A program made the translations under genes and the position numbers. A model generated the notes under the pieces. That model saw only the letters and a list, made by a program, of their open reading frames with translations, did no database searches and had not been told where the DNA came from. A stretch of 64,000 nt of DNA, from contig JAMQCK010000009.1 in the NCBI GenBank assembly GCA_024196135.1, forward strand, positions 1 to 64,000. The letters are read 5' to 3'. This document shows positions 1-11,108 of this stretch, piece after piece. Positions within the stretch are counted from its first letter, which is position 1; every line of letters starts with the position of its first letter. Source of the stretch: Pleurotus ostreatus/Saccharomyces cerevisiae fusant. Taxonomy: Eukaryota; Opisthokonta.

Positions 1-588
1 ACTTGGACCCACAAGTCGTATGTCAATGATAAGCAGCGAGGCATGGGAGGGAGCTCACTGACTCCCTACCCGTGGGGTCGTATGGCCTTCCTTGAATGCG
101 CGCTGGCATTTGTGCGTAGTCCCGAGTCGCCGAACGCCTTGTAAGTCGACGGGACAGCCGACTGCGGGAGTTGCCGATGACCTGTCACATGTTAGTCACA
201 GTTCGGATTCCGACGGGCCGACACAACCTGCGTACGGTTCTGCTTTCGTCTTTCGCGGTCTTTTGGTACAGGTCAGCCGCCTACGCCATCGAGAAGTTTT
301 TAACAGTTTCTAACATGGCCCTTCGGGCCCTCGAGTGAGTAACAGTTATTAACATGTTACTTACACATGTTTTATACATATGTTATTAACATCGTAGTTA
401 CTTACCGAACTCTAGTCCACACACAGAATACAAGGCAAGTCCAAGACGAACGGTGTTGGAGGTACATCCAGAAAGGCTGATATGAGGAGGATATGTGGGG
501 GGCAGTCGTGTGTAGGGAGAGATATGCGTATAAGATACAAAGTCCATGCGTTCAAGAGGTGGATGATACAGAACTGCAGCGTTGAAGG
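1..588. other. Intergenic, no gene recognised
   Basis: No convincing reading frame or RNA gene seen. The stretch 300-410 is AT-rich for this genome and repeats words of the type aacagTTattaacatgTTac. A short GC palindrome with a three-base loop (GGCCC-TTC-GGGCC) lies near 318-333. It is downstream of the minus-strand gene that follows, so part of it is probably that gene's 3' UTR. Confidence 0.5.
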
Positions 589-1122
589 CTACTTGAGCTT
601 GGCCTGCGCGAAGACAAGGACGGCGGCGAGCCCCATGAGGAAAAGGCAAGCAACCCAGCTGCCCACGAGCAGCCCGCGCCGCACCGTTCCCTGCCTCTGG
701 GAGACAACGTGCATGATCCATGGCGAGCGCGAAGGGACGATGTACTGCTGCTGCCGGCTCTGCGGGTGCTTCTCATCGGGGTAGGCGGACGCTGAATATG
801 ACGGCGCTGGTGGGTAGGCGGATTGCATCGACGCCTCGAGGTCGTTCGGTGGGTACGTGCATGCGACGACAACGGGTGCTGCGTTCGTATGGGGCGCGCT
901 GCTGGTGCAGTCGGCGAGGTCAATGACCTTGAAGCCGTCGAAGGACTCGGAGCCCTTGCGAGAGGCGGGGCCGGGGAGTGTTCCTCGCGGGGAGTAAGGG
1001 GGAAGGAGCGTCCCCTTGCGCTCCCGGCGCGGCGATGTGGCCTGGTATTGCTGGCTTTCGAGGTCGCGGTCCTCGGTGGCGGAGATGAGGACGAGGCGCG
1101 GGGCGGTGGCGAAGGTGGTCAT
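589..1122 (-). CDS. Hypothetical protein with one C-terminal membrane segment
   Basis: Single-exon frame of 177 residues with an ATG start. The first ~135 residues are polar, rich in Ser, Pro, Arg and Tyr, with a basic RRERKG patch near residue 33 and a YPPAPSYSASAYP stretch near 104-116. Residues ~150-173 form one hydrophobic helix (LLVGSWVACLFLMGLAAVLVF) followed by only four residues, so the protein looks tail-anchored with its bulk in the cytosol. I do not recognise a family. It is divergent from SEC11 across about 520 bp. The membrane segment and good codon use favour a real gene, but no homologue is claimed. Confidence 0.55.
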   Translation of the reverse strand: MTTFATAPRLVLISATEDRDLESQQYQATSPRRERKGTLLPPYSPRGTLPGPASRKGSESFDGFKVIDLADCTSSAPHTNAAPVVVACTYPPNDLEASMQSAYPPAPSYSASAYPDEKHPQSRQQQYIVPSRSPWIMHVVSQRQGTVRRGLLVGSWVACLFLMGLAAVLVFAQAKLK

Positions 1123-1642
1123 GCTGCTGAGGCGGGGCTGCTTGAGTGAGTGCGCGAGAGCAGGTGATAGTCGCGGTCAGGGAAGAAGGAGGATGAGGTC
1201 AATCCGCCATTATATCCCGCCCATGTCTTAGAGTCGCGGGAAGTGCGGTGTGTCTCGCTTGCGATAGTGCGCGTAATTGGCAGGGGGGCTGCACTTGGAG
1301 TGGGAGGGTCTGACAGCGGGTACCTGAGATACTGCTGTCTTGATTTGGGAAATTTTAGGGCGACGAGCCAAGAGGCGGCATCGAGGACATGATGAGCGCA
1401 GAGTTCAACTGTGATCGTGATGCGGGGCCGAGGGAAACCCGATGATCGTGGGAAACGTGAGCATACTTGCACGTGTCGTGTCGTGGCACCGGCGTTCGGA
1501 CCGCCCCAACCGGCGAAGCCCCAGCTCGCGTTCCCCGACGCGCCTTGTTCCTTCTTCGTCACAAACCACATCGTTCCCCGACGCCTCCTGGTCATAAGCA
1601 CTATACCCGCGCAGACCTCTCCTCAACATACTCCCCCTCACC
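1123..1642. promoter_or_regulatory. Divergent promoter region between the tail-anchored protein gene and SEC11
   Basis: About 520 bp separating two genes transcribed away from each other; it must hold both promoters. The SEC11 side (1560-1640) is pyrimidine-rich and ends in CTCACC before the ATG, a normal fungal start context. No specific operator was identified. Confidence 0.4.
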
Positions 1643-2489
1643 ATGTTTTCTGAGGAACTCAAAGCGTTCCGCAGGCTGGGTATTCGCCACGTATGTCGCC
1701 TGTGCGCCACGCCGCCTCTAGCCTCATCCCCTCCCCTAGCTGCTCCTACAAGCACTTAACTTTGCATCCGTCATTGCGTCGGGGCTTATGATGTGGAAGG
1801 GTCTGGGGGTGATCACCAACACCGAGTCGCCGATTGTCGTGGTTTTGAGGTGCGCGCCTACTTCCTGCTTTAATTCCCCTGCTAATACATCATTTGCATT
1901 TTAGTGGTTCTATGGAACCTGCTTTCTACAGAGGCGACCTTCTGTTCTTGACAAACCCCTCCGGCGTACGGTTCCACACTGGTGACATCACGGTCTACAA
2001 GGTTCCGAACGGCGACATCCCCATCGTGCACCGCGTGTTGGAAACGCATGAGATCGCGCCGAACGCAACCTTCGTACCGCACAAATACAACAGGGCGTAC
2101 GTGGAGTCCATGGCATACCATCGAGAGGCATGACCTGACTGCTATCACAGATTGAAGACGCCAGAAGATCAACTACTGCTCACCAAAGGCGATAACAACC
2201 CGATCGACGACACCGGTCTCTATACCCAGGGCATGGACTGGTTGGAGCGAAAACACATTGTCGGGAAGGTTCGCGGGTGAGTGGTACACTTCATTTTTAA
2301 CTCGCTGCATATTGAACGCCACTCATTGCAGGTTCGTGCCGTACGTTGGATACGCCACAATTGCCATGGTAAGTCCTCAAGGCATTCACTTCTGTGTCGA
2401 TTGCTAATAAAACCCAGAACGACTTCCCACAACTTAAATACGGACTGCTGGGCATCTTGGGGCTGATGGCCTTGATACAACGAGAGTAG
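1643..2489 (+). CDS. SEC11: Signal peptidase complex catalytic subunit SEC11
   Basis: ER-membrane serine protease that removes signal peptides from secreted proteins. Joined exons begin [16 protein letters not shown] (1643-1690), continue at 1740 with the N-terminal membrane anchor ([22 protein letters not shown]), and reach the catalytic box SGSMEPAF across the junction 1849/1905, which supplies the nucleophile Ser. Downstream are [16 protein letters not shown] (catalytic His) and the [10 protein letters not shown] box (catalytic Asp region), then a C-terminal hydrophobic segment ([16 protein letters not shown]). At least five short introns; the exon ending KYNRA uses a canonical GTACGT donor. 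Order and spacing of boxes match the eukaryotic S26B family. It converges with the MTG2 gene about 200 bp downstream. Confidence 0.95.
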
Positions 2490-2692
2490 ACATTGTCTAT
2501 TTCTTGTAAGGGCATTGGGTGTCAGTACTGTAATATCATTATTCTTGTCGTCTCTGCGAGTCTGGCCTACCGCCTTCTCAAAGCACTTGGGGTTGCGTGT
2601 TAGCCCTTGTACTGACACTCAGCCACAAGAGGCTTCGACGAGACCCGGCATCCATTTGTATTAGTGGTGGTTCCCCGGCATACTAGTACGCC

Positions 2693-4506
2693 TCACTGAT
2701 CCTCCTCCGCTGCCTCCCTCTCCTCCGCCTCCGCCATCCGTATCCTCGCCTCCTCGACATGGCTCTGCATCAGCGAGACCACCCGCTGCATGTTCTGGCT
2801 ATACCGCGCAGACACGGGCACTACCTCCATCGCCGGGGAGAACTCGGACTTCACGTAGTCCTCCAGGCGCTGGAGTTTGGCCTTGGCCTCTTCGATGGCT
2901 TTTGCCCTTGCTTCTGCGTCCACTGGCGCCTCACCTTCGGCGCCCTCTGCCTCAGGTCCACCTAGTAGGTCGGCCTTGTTTGCGATGACCATGCAGGCCT
3001 TCTCGCTGAGTGTCGGCTGGTACTTCTCGAGCTCGTCCCGAAGCACGGATAGCTCCTTCTGCGGATCCTCCCCGGAGAGGTCGACGACGTAGACAAGGGC
3101 GAGCGAGCGCTCCATCGACTTGAGGAAGGAGTGTCCGAGACCGACGTTCTCCGACGCGCGCTCGATGAGGCCGGGGTTGTCAGCCACGGTGAACCGGAAG
3201 CGCTCGACCAGGTCGAAGTGGTGCCCCGCGCGTAGTTGGTCCTCCGCGGCGGCGCGATTCCTTGTCTCCATGAAGGCGAAGTCACCGCGCTCCATGGCTT
3301 CCCGCTCCTCCAGCTCCTCGAGTGCGGTGTCGGTGAATTCGTGTACGGAGGAAAGGCTGCCCTCGAAGGTGCCGTCGCCTGCGACGCGCACGACGCCGAC
3401 GACGGGGTTGAGGGTCGTGAACGCGTAGCCGGCGACCTCCGTCTTGACGCGTCCGCCGGTAAGGGCGCGCAGCAGTGTGCTCTTGCCCGCGTTCGGGAAG
3501 CCTACAAGCCCAATATCCGCGACGAGCTTGAGCTCGAGCGCAAGGGTAACGCGCTCGCCGGGGCGCCCCCGCGTAGCGTACTTGGGTGACCGGTTGTTCT
3601 CGCCGAGGAAGTGCGGATTTCCCAATCCACCAGGGCCGCCAGTAGCAACGAGCACGCCCATGGGCTCATGCTTGCGCACCCCCAGCGGCGCATCCACATC
3701 CTCCTCCTTCGTGAACTCCCGATCCAAGTCAAGCTGTATCGGCGCCTCCAGCTGCCTCCTCCTCCTCGCAAACTTCCGCTCTCTCTCCTGCTCATAAAGC
3801 ATCGCCTCCGCATCCACAAACGCGTCCCTCTCCATATTCTCCTGCGTGTACGCCGGATAGTGCACCCACCTTGCCTCGCGCATCTTCTCCCGTCGATCAA
3901 TCGGCGCGAGCCCCTTCAGCCGCGCCTCCTCGTCCTCCCACTCGTCCGGGACGTAGTACGGCTCGCCGCGGGTGACCTCGCGCACGACGGTGCCGAGGGG
4001 GACGCGGATGACGAGGGGGCGCCCGTTGCGGCCGTTGAGCCAGGAGCCGCCGCCGTGGCCGCCGGGCTCGGCGGAGGCGGTGCGGGGGACGGAGGAGAGG
4101 GAGGTGAGGTGGCGGGTGGGCATGATGTAGACGTCGCCGCCGCGGCCGCCGTCGCCACCGGAGGGGGGGCCGAAGGGCTTGTACTTTTCGCGGTGGAAGG
4201 CGACGCCGCCGTCACCGCCGTGACCTGGGGTGTGTAAGTGGGTGTATTGGTAGAGTGTAAGCAAGGGGACGCACCTCCGCGAACTTGCAGGATCATGTTG
4301 TCGAGGAAGTGCGAGCCCTGGGTGGTGTGAGCACTGGTTCGTCTGCATTGGCATACACGCACCTTCTGCTGCCTCTTCCATTCCGTCTTGCGCTTGCGCT
4401 GAATGTCCTGCCATTCCTCCTCCTTCGTCTTCGCCGCGGTGCTGAAGAAGCGCTGCAGAGACAGGAATGCGCGCTTGCGGCAGTGGAGGGACGAGAGCGC
4501 CATCAT
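2693..4506 (-). CDS. MTG2: Mitochondrial Obg-family GTPase (MTG2-like)
   Basis: GTPase of the Obg/CgtA family, acting in assembly of the mitochondrial large ribosomal subunit. The N-terminus is a basic presequence-like segment (ALSSLHCRKRAFLSLQRFFSTAAK). Two short introns precede the Gly-rich Obg fold (MILQVRGGHGGDGGVAF, then PSGGDGGRGGDVYIM). The GTPase domain has G1 GFPNAGKST, G2 TTLNP, G3 DNPGL, G4 NKAD and G5 SARYS. Odd feature: the Obg fold is interrupted by about 110 charged residues (roughly from VREVTRGEP to KHEPMGVLVATGGPGG), rich in Arg, Glu and Asp. Two in-frame Met codons open the protein (4506 and 4503). Long acidic tail after the G domain. The family call is secure; mitochondrial location is inferred from the presequence. 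Confidence 0.93.
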
Positions 4507-5848
4507 GGGCGCCTTATTGCTCTGTTAGAGCCCGGTTGCTCTTCCGGCACCTATTTGTTAGTCTGAGGCACTGTAAGCCGTACAGTCAGTAGCAGGGACG
4601 TAGTATGTGGAACGCTGGCGCGTTGACAAGCAGGAGAAGCAGGACTTCGCGATCGAAAGTGATCGGACCGTGGCGGGCCGGCAGGCGCTTGTTGATCGAG
4701 CCTGGCACGCAACTGGCACGCGCCTTGCCATGTAGGTCTTGTCTCTTCCCGTCACCTACATCTTTCGCTTGTGCTCGTCTCATAGAACAAGAATGAATTG
4801 ACCAATCTTCCCTACTCCTTTCGATTGGTTCGTTATGCTCAAAGTAACCTCAGGCCGGCGCGGCGAAGGCAAGCACCTTTTAGTGGCCGAATCTCGCCCA
4901 GCTCTTCCTCGTAGACGCAAATCGTCATGCTTCTTCGCGCTCTCAATGCACCAAAAATGCGGACCATCAGGATACACTCCCGCTCGCGAATTCGAATAGC
5001 AAAACCTCCTCTTCCTCTCCTGGCCAGGAAGGGAACGCCTTTGAGCACTTCAGCCTTCCCCTACGGCACCCCTTGTAATAAGACCTCTGCGGTCAGATTG
5101 CACCTGACGCAGAGTGTCCTGAAGTCGAGTCAAAGCGACTCCCAGTTGGCGTACTACGTCAACTATGCGCTGAGTAACGAGCATATGTTCTCGCGGCTCA
5201 GATTACTGGCTTTGCTGGGACTTCGTGTTACTGAGCCTCTGGGTTTCGATGACTGAGCTCGCGTTGCGCTCTAAATCTCCACCCGCAAGTCTGATTTGTG
5301 GCACAGCGTGTACGTCCATCTGTCAGCAATTTGGACTTACCTGTTATCCACAATCCACTGTACTGCGTTTTCACCATCTTCCCAAACATTGGAAGCTCAT
5401 ACATAACCAGCTTGGGAGCGTTCTTGGCCCGAAAAGCAGAATTTCGGCGCGGCGGATGAAGGACCCCGGACAGCGGACCGTGTAGCCGGCGCTATTCATG
5501 CCCAAAAAGGTAGTCAGCGCTGCTTGTTCCCGACCGTCATCATCTTGTCCTTGACCCCCATCTTGACACACATCCAGAACCCTGTCGAGGGGTTGCGGCC
5601 AGCGTCTCTTCTTTCGAAAGCACTCTCCGGGAACGTACAATTCAATCGTGCCTGAGAAAATGGCTTGTATGCGCCCCACAAACTGGTCTTGCACGCATGT
5701 GCTCACATATAGCAGCTTCTCATCGCGACAGAGGGGCACGATCGCGGCTGACCTCGTACGACGACCTGCCTTCGTCTCCGCCTTCGTCGTCGTCTCCCAC
5801 GGTTGCGCCTTCATCTCCAAGTACTGTCGTTCCATCGTCTCCGGGGCC
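4507..5848. other. Gene-poor interval upstream of MTG2 and of the homeodomain gene
   Basis: About 1.3 kb. A minus-strand frame at 5371-5850 (about 160 residues, starting MAPETMERQ) is open but resembles nothing I know, and its start overlaps the first exon of the plus-strand homeodomain gene, so I did not call it. The rest holds only short shadow frames. The 3-base region around 4507-4570 is the MTG2 promoter side. Confidence 0.4.
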
Positions 5849-8591
5849 ATGTCAGTAGCTTGTAATCTCATATGTTATACGAACGAGACTTCTGACGTTC
5901 ATCACTACAGACTGGACCAAGGTCAAACTTGAGACTGCCGTGGAAGCTGAGAGATGGCGGCGCGCGTCTTCAGCAGGTAATGCTCATAAATCTATGCGCA
6001 TATAGTCACTCACAACCCCTCTCATAGCATCACGAACGCCGTCACCATTCTACACGGACATAATCGGCCCCTCTGGCATGTTCCTCTACTACAATCACGC
6101 GCCCGCTCCCACCCCGTCCACCCCATCATCCACCTCGAACCTCCGCTCCTCTACCAACTCGGACCTTCTCTTCACGTCTTCACCAGCTTCGACCCCACCC
6201 CCGCCGCCATCCGATCAGAAACTACCCAAGAGATTCACCTACACCCACCTGCCCCCATTTATTGCGCACCAGCTCGCGGAGATCTGGACTGCTGACCGAC
6301 GTCTCCCGACGCCCGAGTCCCGGAAGCGCTGGGCTCTCGCCCGCGACGTGGACCCCGTGCGCGTGCACAACTGGTGGTACCGGAGGAAGAAGGTGGCGAA
6401 GGGCTTGGGTGTCGTGATTCCTGAGGGCAATTACGAGCTGAATGTGGGGGATCCGGTGGGAGAGAAGGAGCGCTGGGAGAGGGAGAGGGAGGAGGCATTG
6501 TCGAGGATCGAGAGAGAGAGGCAGGAAAGGCAGGAGAAGGACGAAAGGGAGAGGGTAGAGAAGGAGGCGAGGGAGGAAGAGGAGAGGAAGCAGAGGGAGG
6601 ACGCGGACGCGATGGAGAAGAGGGAGGAAAAAGCACGGCTGAGGGCGCTCGGGAAAGAGAACATGAAGGGCGGGAAGAGGAGAGCGAGGGAATCGACGGA
6701 AGACACGAACGATCGCCCCGCGCAGAAGAGGGTGAAGACCGCACAACGCAAGGACTCGGTCGCCTTCACGCGCGAGGACCCGATGATCACCACGCGCAGG
6801 AACTCGGCGGCTAGCGCTCGCAAGGCGTCTCTACGTCCTCCAAAGCCTACCACGTCACTTCGATCGACGCAGTCCAAAACCGCTGCTTCAGCGACGTCCA
6901 CGACCGCCGCTTCAACAAAGTCCAACATTATCCCTCCCCAGCCGCGCCCTCACATGCGTCTCACGCGGCGGAATCGTCCCGCGGAATGGCAAGAATGGGA
7001 GGATGATGAAGGACGCGCGAAGGACGAAGCGGAGGATCAAGATGTGCCGATCGCGAAATCTCCTTCGCTGGGTGAAGGCGAACGGGAGGGCTGCGATGAT
7101 CTGGCCGCGTCGGACGTCGTCTTCCATCCGGAACTTGCTGCGCTTGACGACGATCCTGTGCTCCCAACCTGCGCTGGGTTCACAACGGACGGCATGTCCC
7201 AGCGTGCGTCGCGGGACCGCCCGCCCTTCCTTTGCGCTGTCTGCGCCGAACCTGCTCCTTCAATTCTTATCGACTTCGACCCCTCGCTCGACTATACTGG
7301 CTTTGACTCTTCGCTCGGCGACATTGACTGCGACACCCTTTTCAACAATACTGGCCCCGGCACGTTGCTTGCTGATACTGATTCCAACGCTCTGCTTGGA
7401 GAGGAAGACATGGATGCATCGCTCGCCCTACTGAACAAGATGCTCGGCAATCCTACGCTCTATGACGAGATGATCCCTCCGGAAGAACGCATCGCTATGG
7501 CCGATAGCTTACTCGCTTACGCCAACGACTCTGGCTTCAAAGCTGCGCATAACTGTCGGCCCATTCATAATCCTCGCTTTGCCTGTATCGCCCTTCGTCA
7601 GTCCTGGATATCCGGCCCTACGATATCTTACAACCTGGCGGACTCCGACTTTGCTGCGCCTGCCTTTGCCGTGGATGCTCTACCTCATGCGCGCCCTAAC
7701 GAGTCCTACACGCACGATCGCGCTTACATCCATCTTGACGGCGACGCGTACACCCGCGATGGCTTTCGCGTTGCTCCTCTTCTCGAGCTCGTCGATCGCT
7801 ATGCCTCCTGCTCTCCGATTCCTATGGACGTGTCTTCTCCCACAAGCATATTCTCCTTCGTGTCATCCGACCCATGCAAGCTGGATCCTGCACTTCTCTA
7901 CCCACCGAGCCCGGCGTCTTCGCGCTCGTCTAGTCCTTCCGACTCGTGTCGGTCAAGCCCGGCTCCTTCACGTCCATTAAGTCCAGCTAGCCCACGTCCT
8001 GCGAGTCGCACCGCTGTCGACTCGGCCGCGACACAGCCTACGCTCAGGGCGTCAGACGCGATCGCTCGCCCGAGGAATTTGGCGGACATCACCAACGTCG
8101 CACGCGCTGGCTCCAACTCCCTTACCTCTTCTGTTGCTCTGTCGACTGCCTCGCTCGACTTCGGCCCCGTGAAGCTTCATCCAAACCTGAAGAAGTCTTC
8201 GTCCTCGACCGTCTCGCGCCCGTCGCTCTCAACGAAGCATTCAGAATCCTCGCTATCATCTGGGTCACTGCCCAAATGTCGCTCACTGCCTACGCGAGCG
8301 CCCCTGCGTACCATCGAGATTATCGACGCACTGGTCGAGTTTCCGCATGCTATGGTCGAGCCGCTGCGCACCTTACAGGCGCCTCAACCCGCGCGTCCAT
8401 ACGGAGGCGTGCGTCGTCTGGAGGTACAAGCGATGGACTATCAAGGGGCGTCTTCTGCGACCGCTTCAAGATCCCCGTCGACAACGGTGACGGCATCCCC
8501 GTTAATGGTGCCCTCGAGAGGCTCATCGCTGGCGCCCCGCATGTCGTGGCTACTGGACGCTGCCGTGCAGGCGTTGTCTGGATCGCGCTGA
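5849..8591 (+). CDS. Homeodomain protein with non-canonical recognition helix
   Basis: Putative nuclear DNA-binding protein of about 880 residues. Inferred exons: 5849-5861 (13 nt, MSVA plus one base), 5911-5976, and 6028-8591. Both introns are 49-51 nt with canonical ends, and the first has a CTGAC branch site; the frames join exactly. Residues ~94-151 form a homeodomain (KRFTYTHLPPFIAHQLAEIW, then PESRKRWALA, helix 3 VHNWWYRRKKVAK). The usual WFxN is WWYR, so near-invariant Asn51 is Arg. A long Glu/Arg/Lys helix follows (~155-235), then disordered Ser/Pro-rich sequence and a NLADITNV motif near residue 705. It is not a clear HD1 or HD2 mating-type gene: no partner homeodomain gene lies beside it. 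The start at 5849 is my reconstruction; Met at 6078 is the alternative. Confidence 0.75.
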
Positions 8592-9852
8592 ATGTCTGTC
8601 CCTTTTCGCTACTGCTTTCTCTATGCCGTCTGCTCTTTTCGCTCTCGCTTTCCTCCGACTTTCGCTTACTTTTCTCGTTGTACTCCTGCTCGCCTTCGCT
8701 TGCTTTTGCTTGTCACTGTGCTATCTGTGTTTGTTGCTCTGCTTTGGTGTTCGTCGTCTTGCCGTCGCTTGTCTGCTGCTTTTGCGCGTCACGGTGTTAT
8801 GCTGTGTTGCTCCAACTAACTGTATGTTACTCTTGCATCGCCCTTTGCCGCGTTGCTTCACCGTCCACCTCACTTGCATAGATTCGCCGTACGTTCCCTG
8901 TCGTAGGCTACTGTTTCACTGCGAACCTGATGTTTCCCATCCCAATACTTGCAGCGTCCCCCGCGCCGCTCGACGTTCTCCTCACAGACCAAAAAATTCC
9001 GCGACCAAGCACAAAAAGAGAAGGAAGCATAGACCCGAGAGGGTCTGGAATAACCAAAGATTGCAACGCAGCCTTAGATGAGGCACTCTCCCGGATGCCC
9101 CTAGTAAAAGGCGAGGGGCATGTTAAATGAAGGGTACCTCGGCTGCTGACTGAGACACAGGCATGCGCGAAGTCATTGACAGGATTTTGGAGTTGAATTT
9201 GAGGCGGAGGGTAGGGCGCGGGGGTTGCCGAGGTGGGTGGGCTGGGAGGTTGCCTGATTTCCGTATGTGTTTAGAAAATTTGGTAGGAAGGGAAGAAGCG
9301 GTCCGTTTGCACTCGCCAATATATACACTGCAGGAGGACATATTAATCTTGGAGCGCATCCCTCGGGGGTGTCGATGAGCGGTGGTCTTCGACTCAGATA
9401 ACTATCCAGGTAGTACTATAGATACAGGCAAGGGTACACGAGGGCGTAGGAGGGATAAGGACATGGTCCTGTCCTCCGAAATGGAACGGGCTGCAGGCGA
9501 GTCGCAGCCAGACGCGGCGGTTCAGTCGCAGCCGGACGCAGCGATTCAGTCGCAGCCAGACGCGGCGGATCAGTCGCGCGTGGCCAGACTCAAGCGAGTC
9601 GACGATGTCTACCACACTTTCCACCAGTACCCCGTTTTTCCGCCTTCGCTTGTTGTTGAACCTGTATGGTTGAGTGGTGATTAGCATTTGTTGCATGGCT
9701 AGACTAGCCCTACGCCGCGGTTGACTACGCTCTCCTCTCGGCACCCCTCCTTCTCCTTCAACCGCGCCTCCACCTCCGCCATGGCATTTGAGCGCGTCCA
9801 ACTACATGCACGGCCGAGGGACTACATCCTAGCTTTAAAGGAAAGATTTCCT
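8592..9852. other. Interval without a recognised gene
   Basis: The first ~250 bp are very pyrimidine-rich (runs of TCGCTTTC-type sequence) and are probably 3' UTR of the homeodomain gene. No recognisable coding exon was found up to the HIG1 gene. It includes the short tandem repeat at 9501-9572, listed separately. Confidence 0.4.
9501..9572. repeat. 24-bp tandem repeat, three copies
   Basis: Three head-to-tail 24-bp units starting gtcgcagccagacgcggcgg, at 9501, 9525 and 9549, with 2-4 differences between units and the start of a fourth (gtcgcg). In one forward frame they read SQPDAAVQ, SQPDAAIQ, SQPDAADQ within a ~100-residue open frame (9382-9684). That frame has no other support, so I list only the repeat. 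Confidence 0.85.
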
Positions 9853-10913
9853 CTACTCACCACCCGTGCCCGCCGCCGCATTCCGCTGGATCGTGTCCAC
9901 GCGCTCGTTCTCCTCCGCCTCTGCAAGACGCTGCGCGAACTTGCGGCGCTCGTCGAGGCGCTTCTCCTCGGAGACGGATGCGATGTAGCGGTCTTGTTCT
10001 TCGCTGGAGGTGCGGAAAGGTGGAGAGGAAGGGTGGATGAACGGGGTTGAGGATTGGGTGGTAGGGGGTGGAAGGGACGTAAAGCGCGCGGAGGGTAAAA
10101 AGACGAAGGTAACGAATATAGAAGGAGTGCAAAGGGGAAGGCAGGCAGGTCGCGGCAGCAATAGGGGATGGGTGATCGAAGGCCGGCAAGGGTCAAGTGC
10201 GGCGGTCAGGTCGAGTGCGGTGGGGTCAAGCGAGCGTTCGAGCGGGCGATGTCGGGTGTCGAAGCATCGTGCGCGGAGCGTGGATGTCCCGAGTGGTGTG
10301 CGGTGGCATTCAGAAGCGGTGGTTTGCGGTTCGCGATTTATGAATTCGGAATTGGGAGGGAGAGTGGGCGACGAGGAGAGTGTAGGGGGAGCAGGGCAAG
10401 GACGATTATGGGTGTAGATGGGGATTATAGGGACGGACGATGCAGCAAGATGGGAGCAAAGATCAGTAAGGGAGTCTGAGGTATGCAGAGGGAAGTACTT
10501 ACGCTGCCTTCTTGACGTTCTTGACTGTGTAGGAGCCCGCGCCCTGCACGAGCGCAAAGATGGTAATACCCTGGAGCACTACACGCCAGCGCAACCAGTA
10601 GTTGAGCTTCGAGTGCTCGCCTGAGGTGTCGTGAGGATCAGCAGGGGACGGGGAGGGGAACCTGCTTACCCCGCTTAAATTGCACGCTGGCCATGGTGAA
10701 GGCGCCAGCCGTCGCTAAACAGCCTGTAGACACTGATGAGTACGATCGACAACCTCGATGAGCACCCCACGCACCGAGCACGACCCCCGGATTCTGCTTA
10801 AACTTGCGGACTGCCTTCTCTGTCCATGTCTCCTGCTCCTCCTCGGGGAGCGGCCAGGCAGCGACGATGGGGCGCTCGTTGGCGCCGACGTCCATCTCGG
10901 GAGGGGCAGACAT
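9853..10913 (-). CDS. HIG1-domain mitochondrial protein (RCF1-like)
   Basis: Small inner-membrane protein of the HIG1/RCF1 family, which helps assemble and stabilise cytochrome c oxidase supercomplexes. The reconstructed protein starts MSAPPEMDVGANE and continues WTEKAVRKFKQNPGVVLG, CLATAGAFTMASVQFKRG (first membrane segment), then GEHSKLNYWLRWRVVLQGIT with a second segment (IFALVQGAGSYT). The hydrophilic tail is EEQDRYIASVSEEKRLDERRKFAQRLAEAEENERVDTIQRN, probably helical. The last intron (10004-10502) is about 499 nt, ten times the local norm. The stop follows GGTGAGTAG, which also looks like a splice donor, so a further short exon is possible. It is divergent from the membrane-protein gene at 11109. 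Confidence 0.85.
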
Positions 10914-11108
10914 GATGTATCGGTGGTGATGGGGGACGGAGAGAAGGAGTGGATAGCGCACCGACGCCGCCCGGACGAAATCCGAATGCGAGAGCCAGAC
11001 CGCGCGCCGCAATCGACGGCGCCGGGCCGCCAAATCTGACGTCACGCGCCGCGCATCGTCCCCGCCTCCCCTCAGCGCCAACGTTCACGTTCCTCTTCCT
11101 CGACCACC
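10914..11108. promoter_or_regulatory. Compact bidirectional promoter
   Basis: Only 195 bp separate the ATG codons of the HIG1-family gene (minus) and the membrane-protein gene (plus), so both promoters and 5' UTRs share this GC-rich stretch. No TATA-like element is obvious. Confidence 0.5.

Noticed and set aside
5371..5850. Minus-strand frame of ~160 residues (MAPETMERQ...)
   Set aside because: No known motif, and its start lies on top of the first exon of the homeodomain gene, which has better splice support.
5849..8591. Mating-type A locus
   Set aside because: Only one homeodomain gene is present, with no divergent HD1/HD2 partner and no mitochondrial intermediate peptidase gene nearby.
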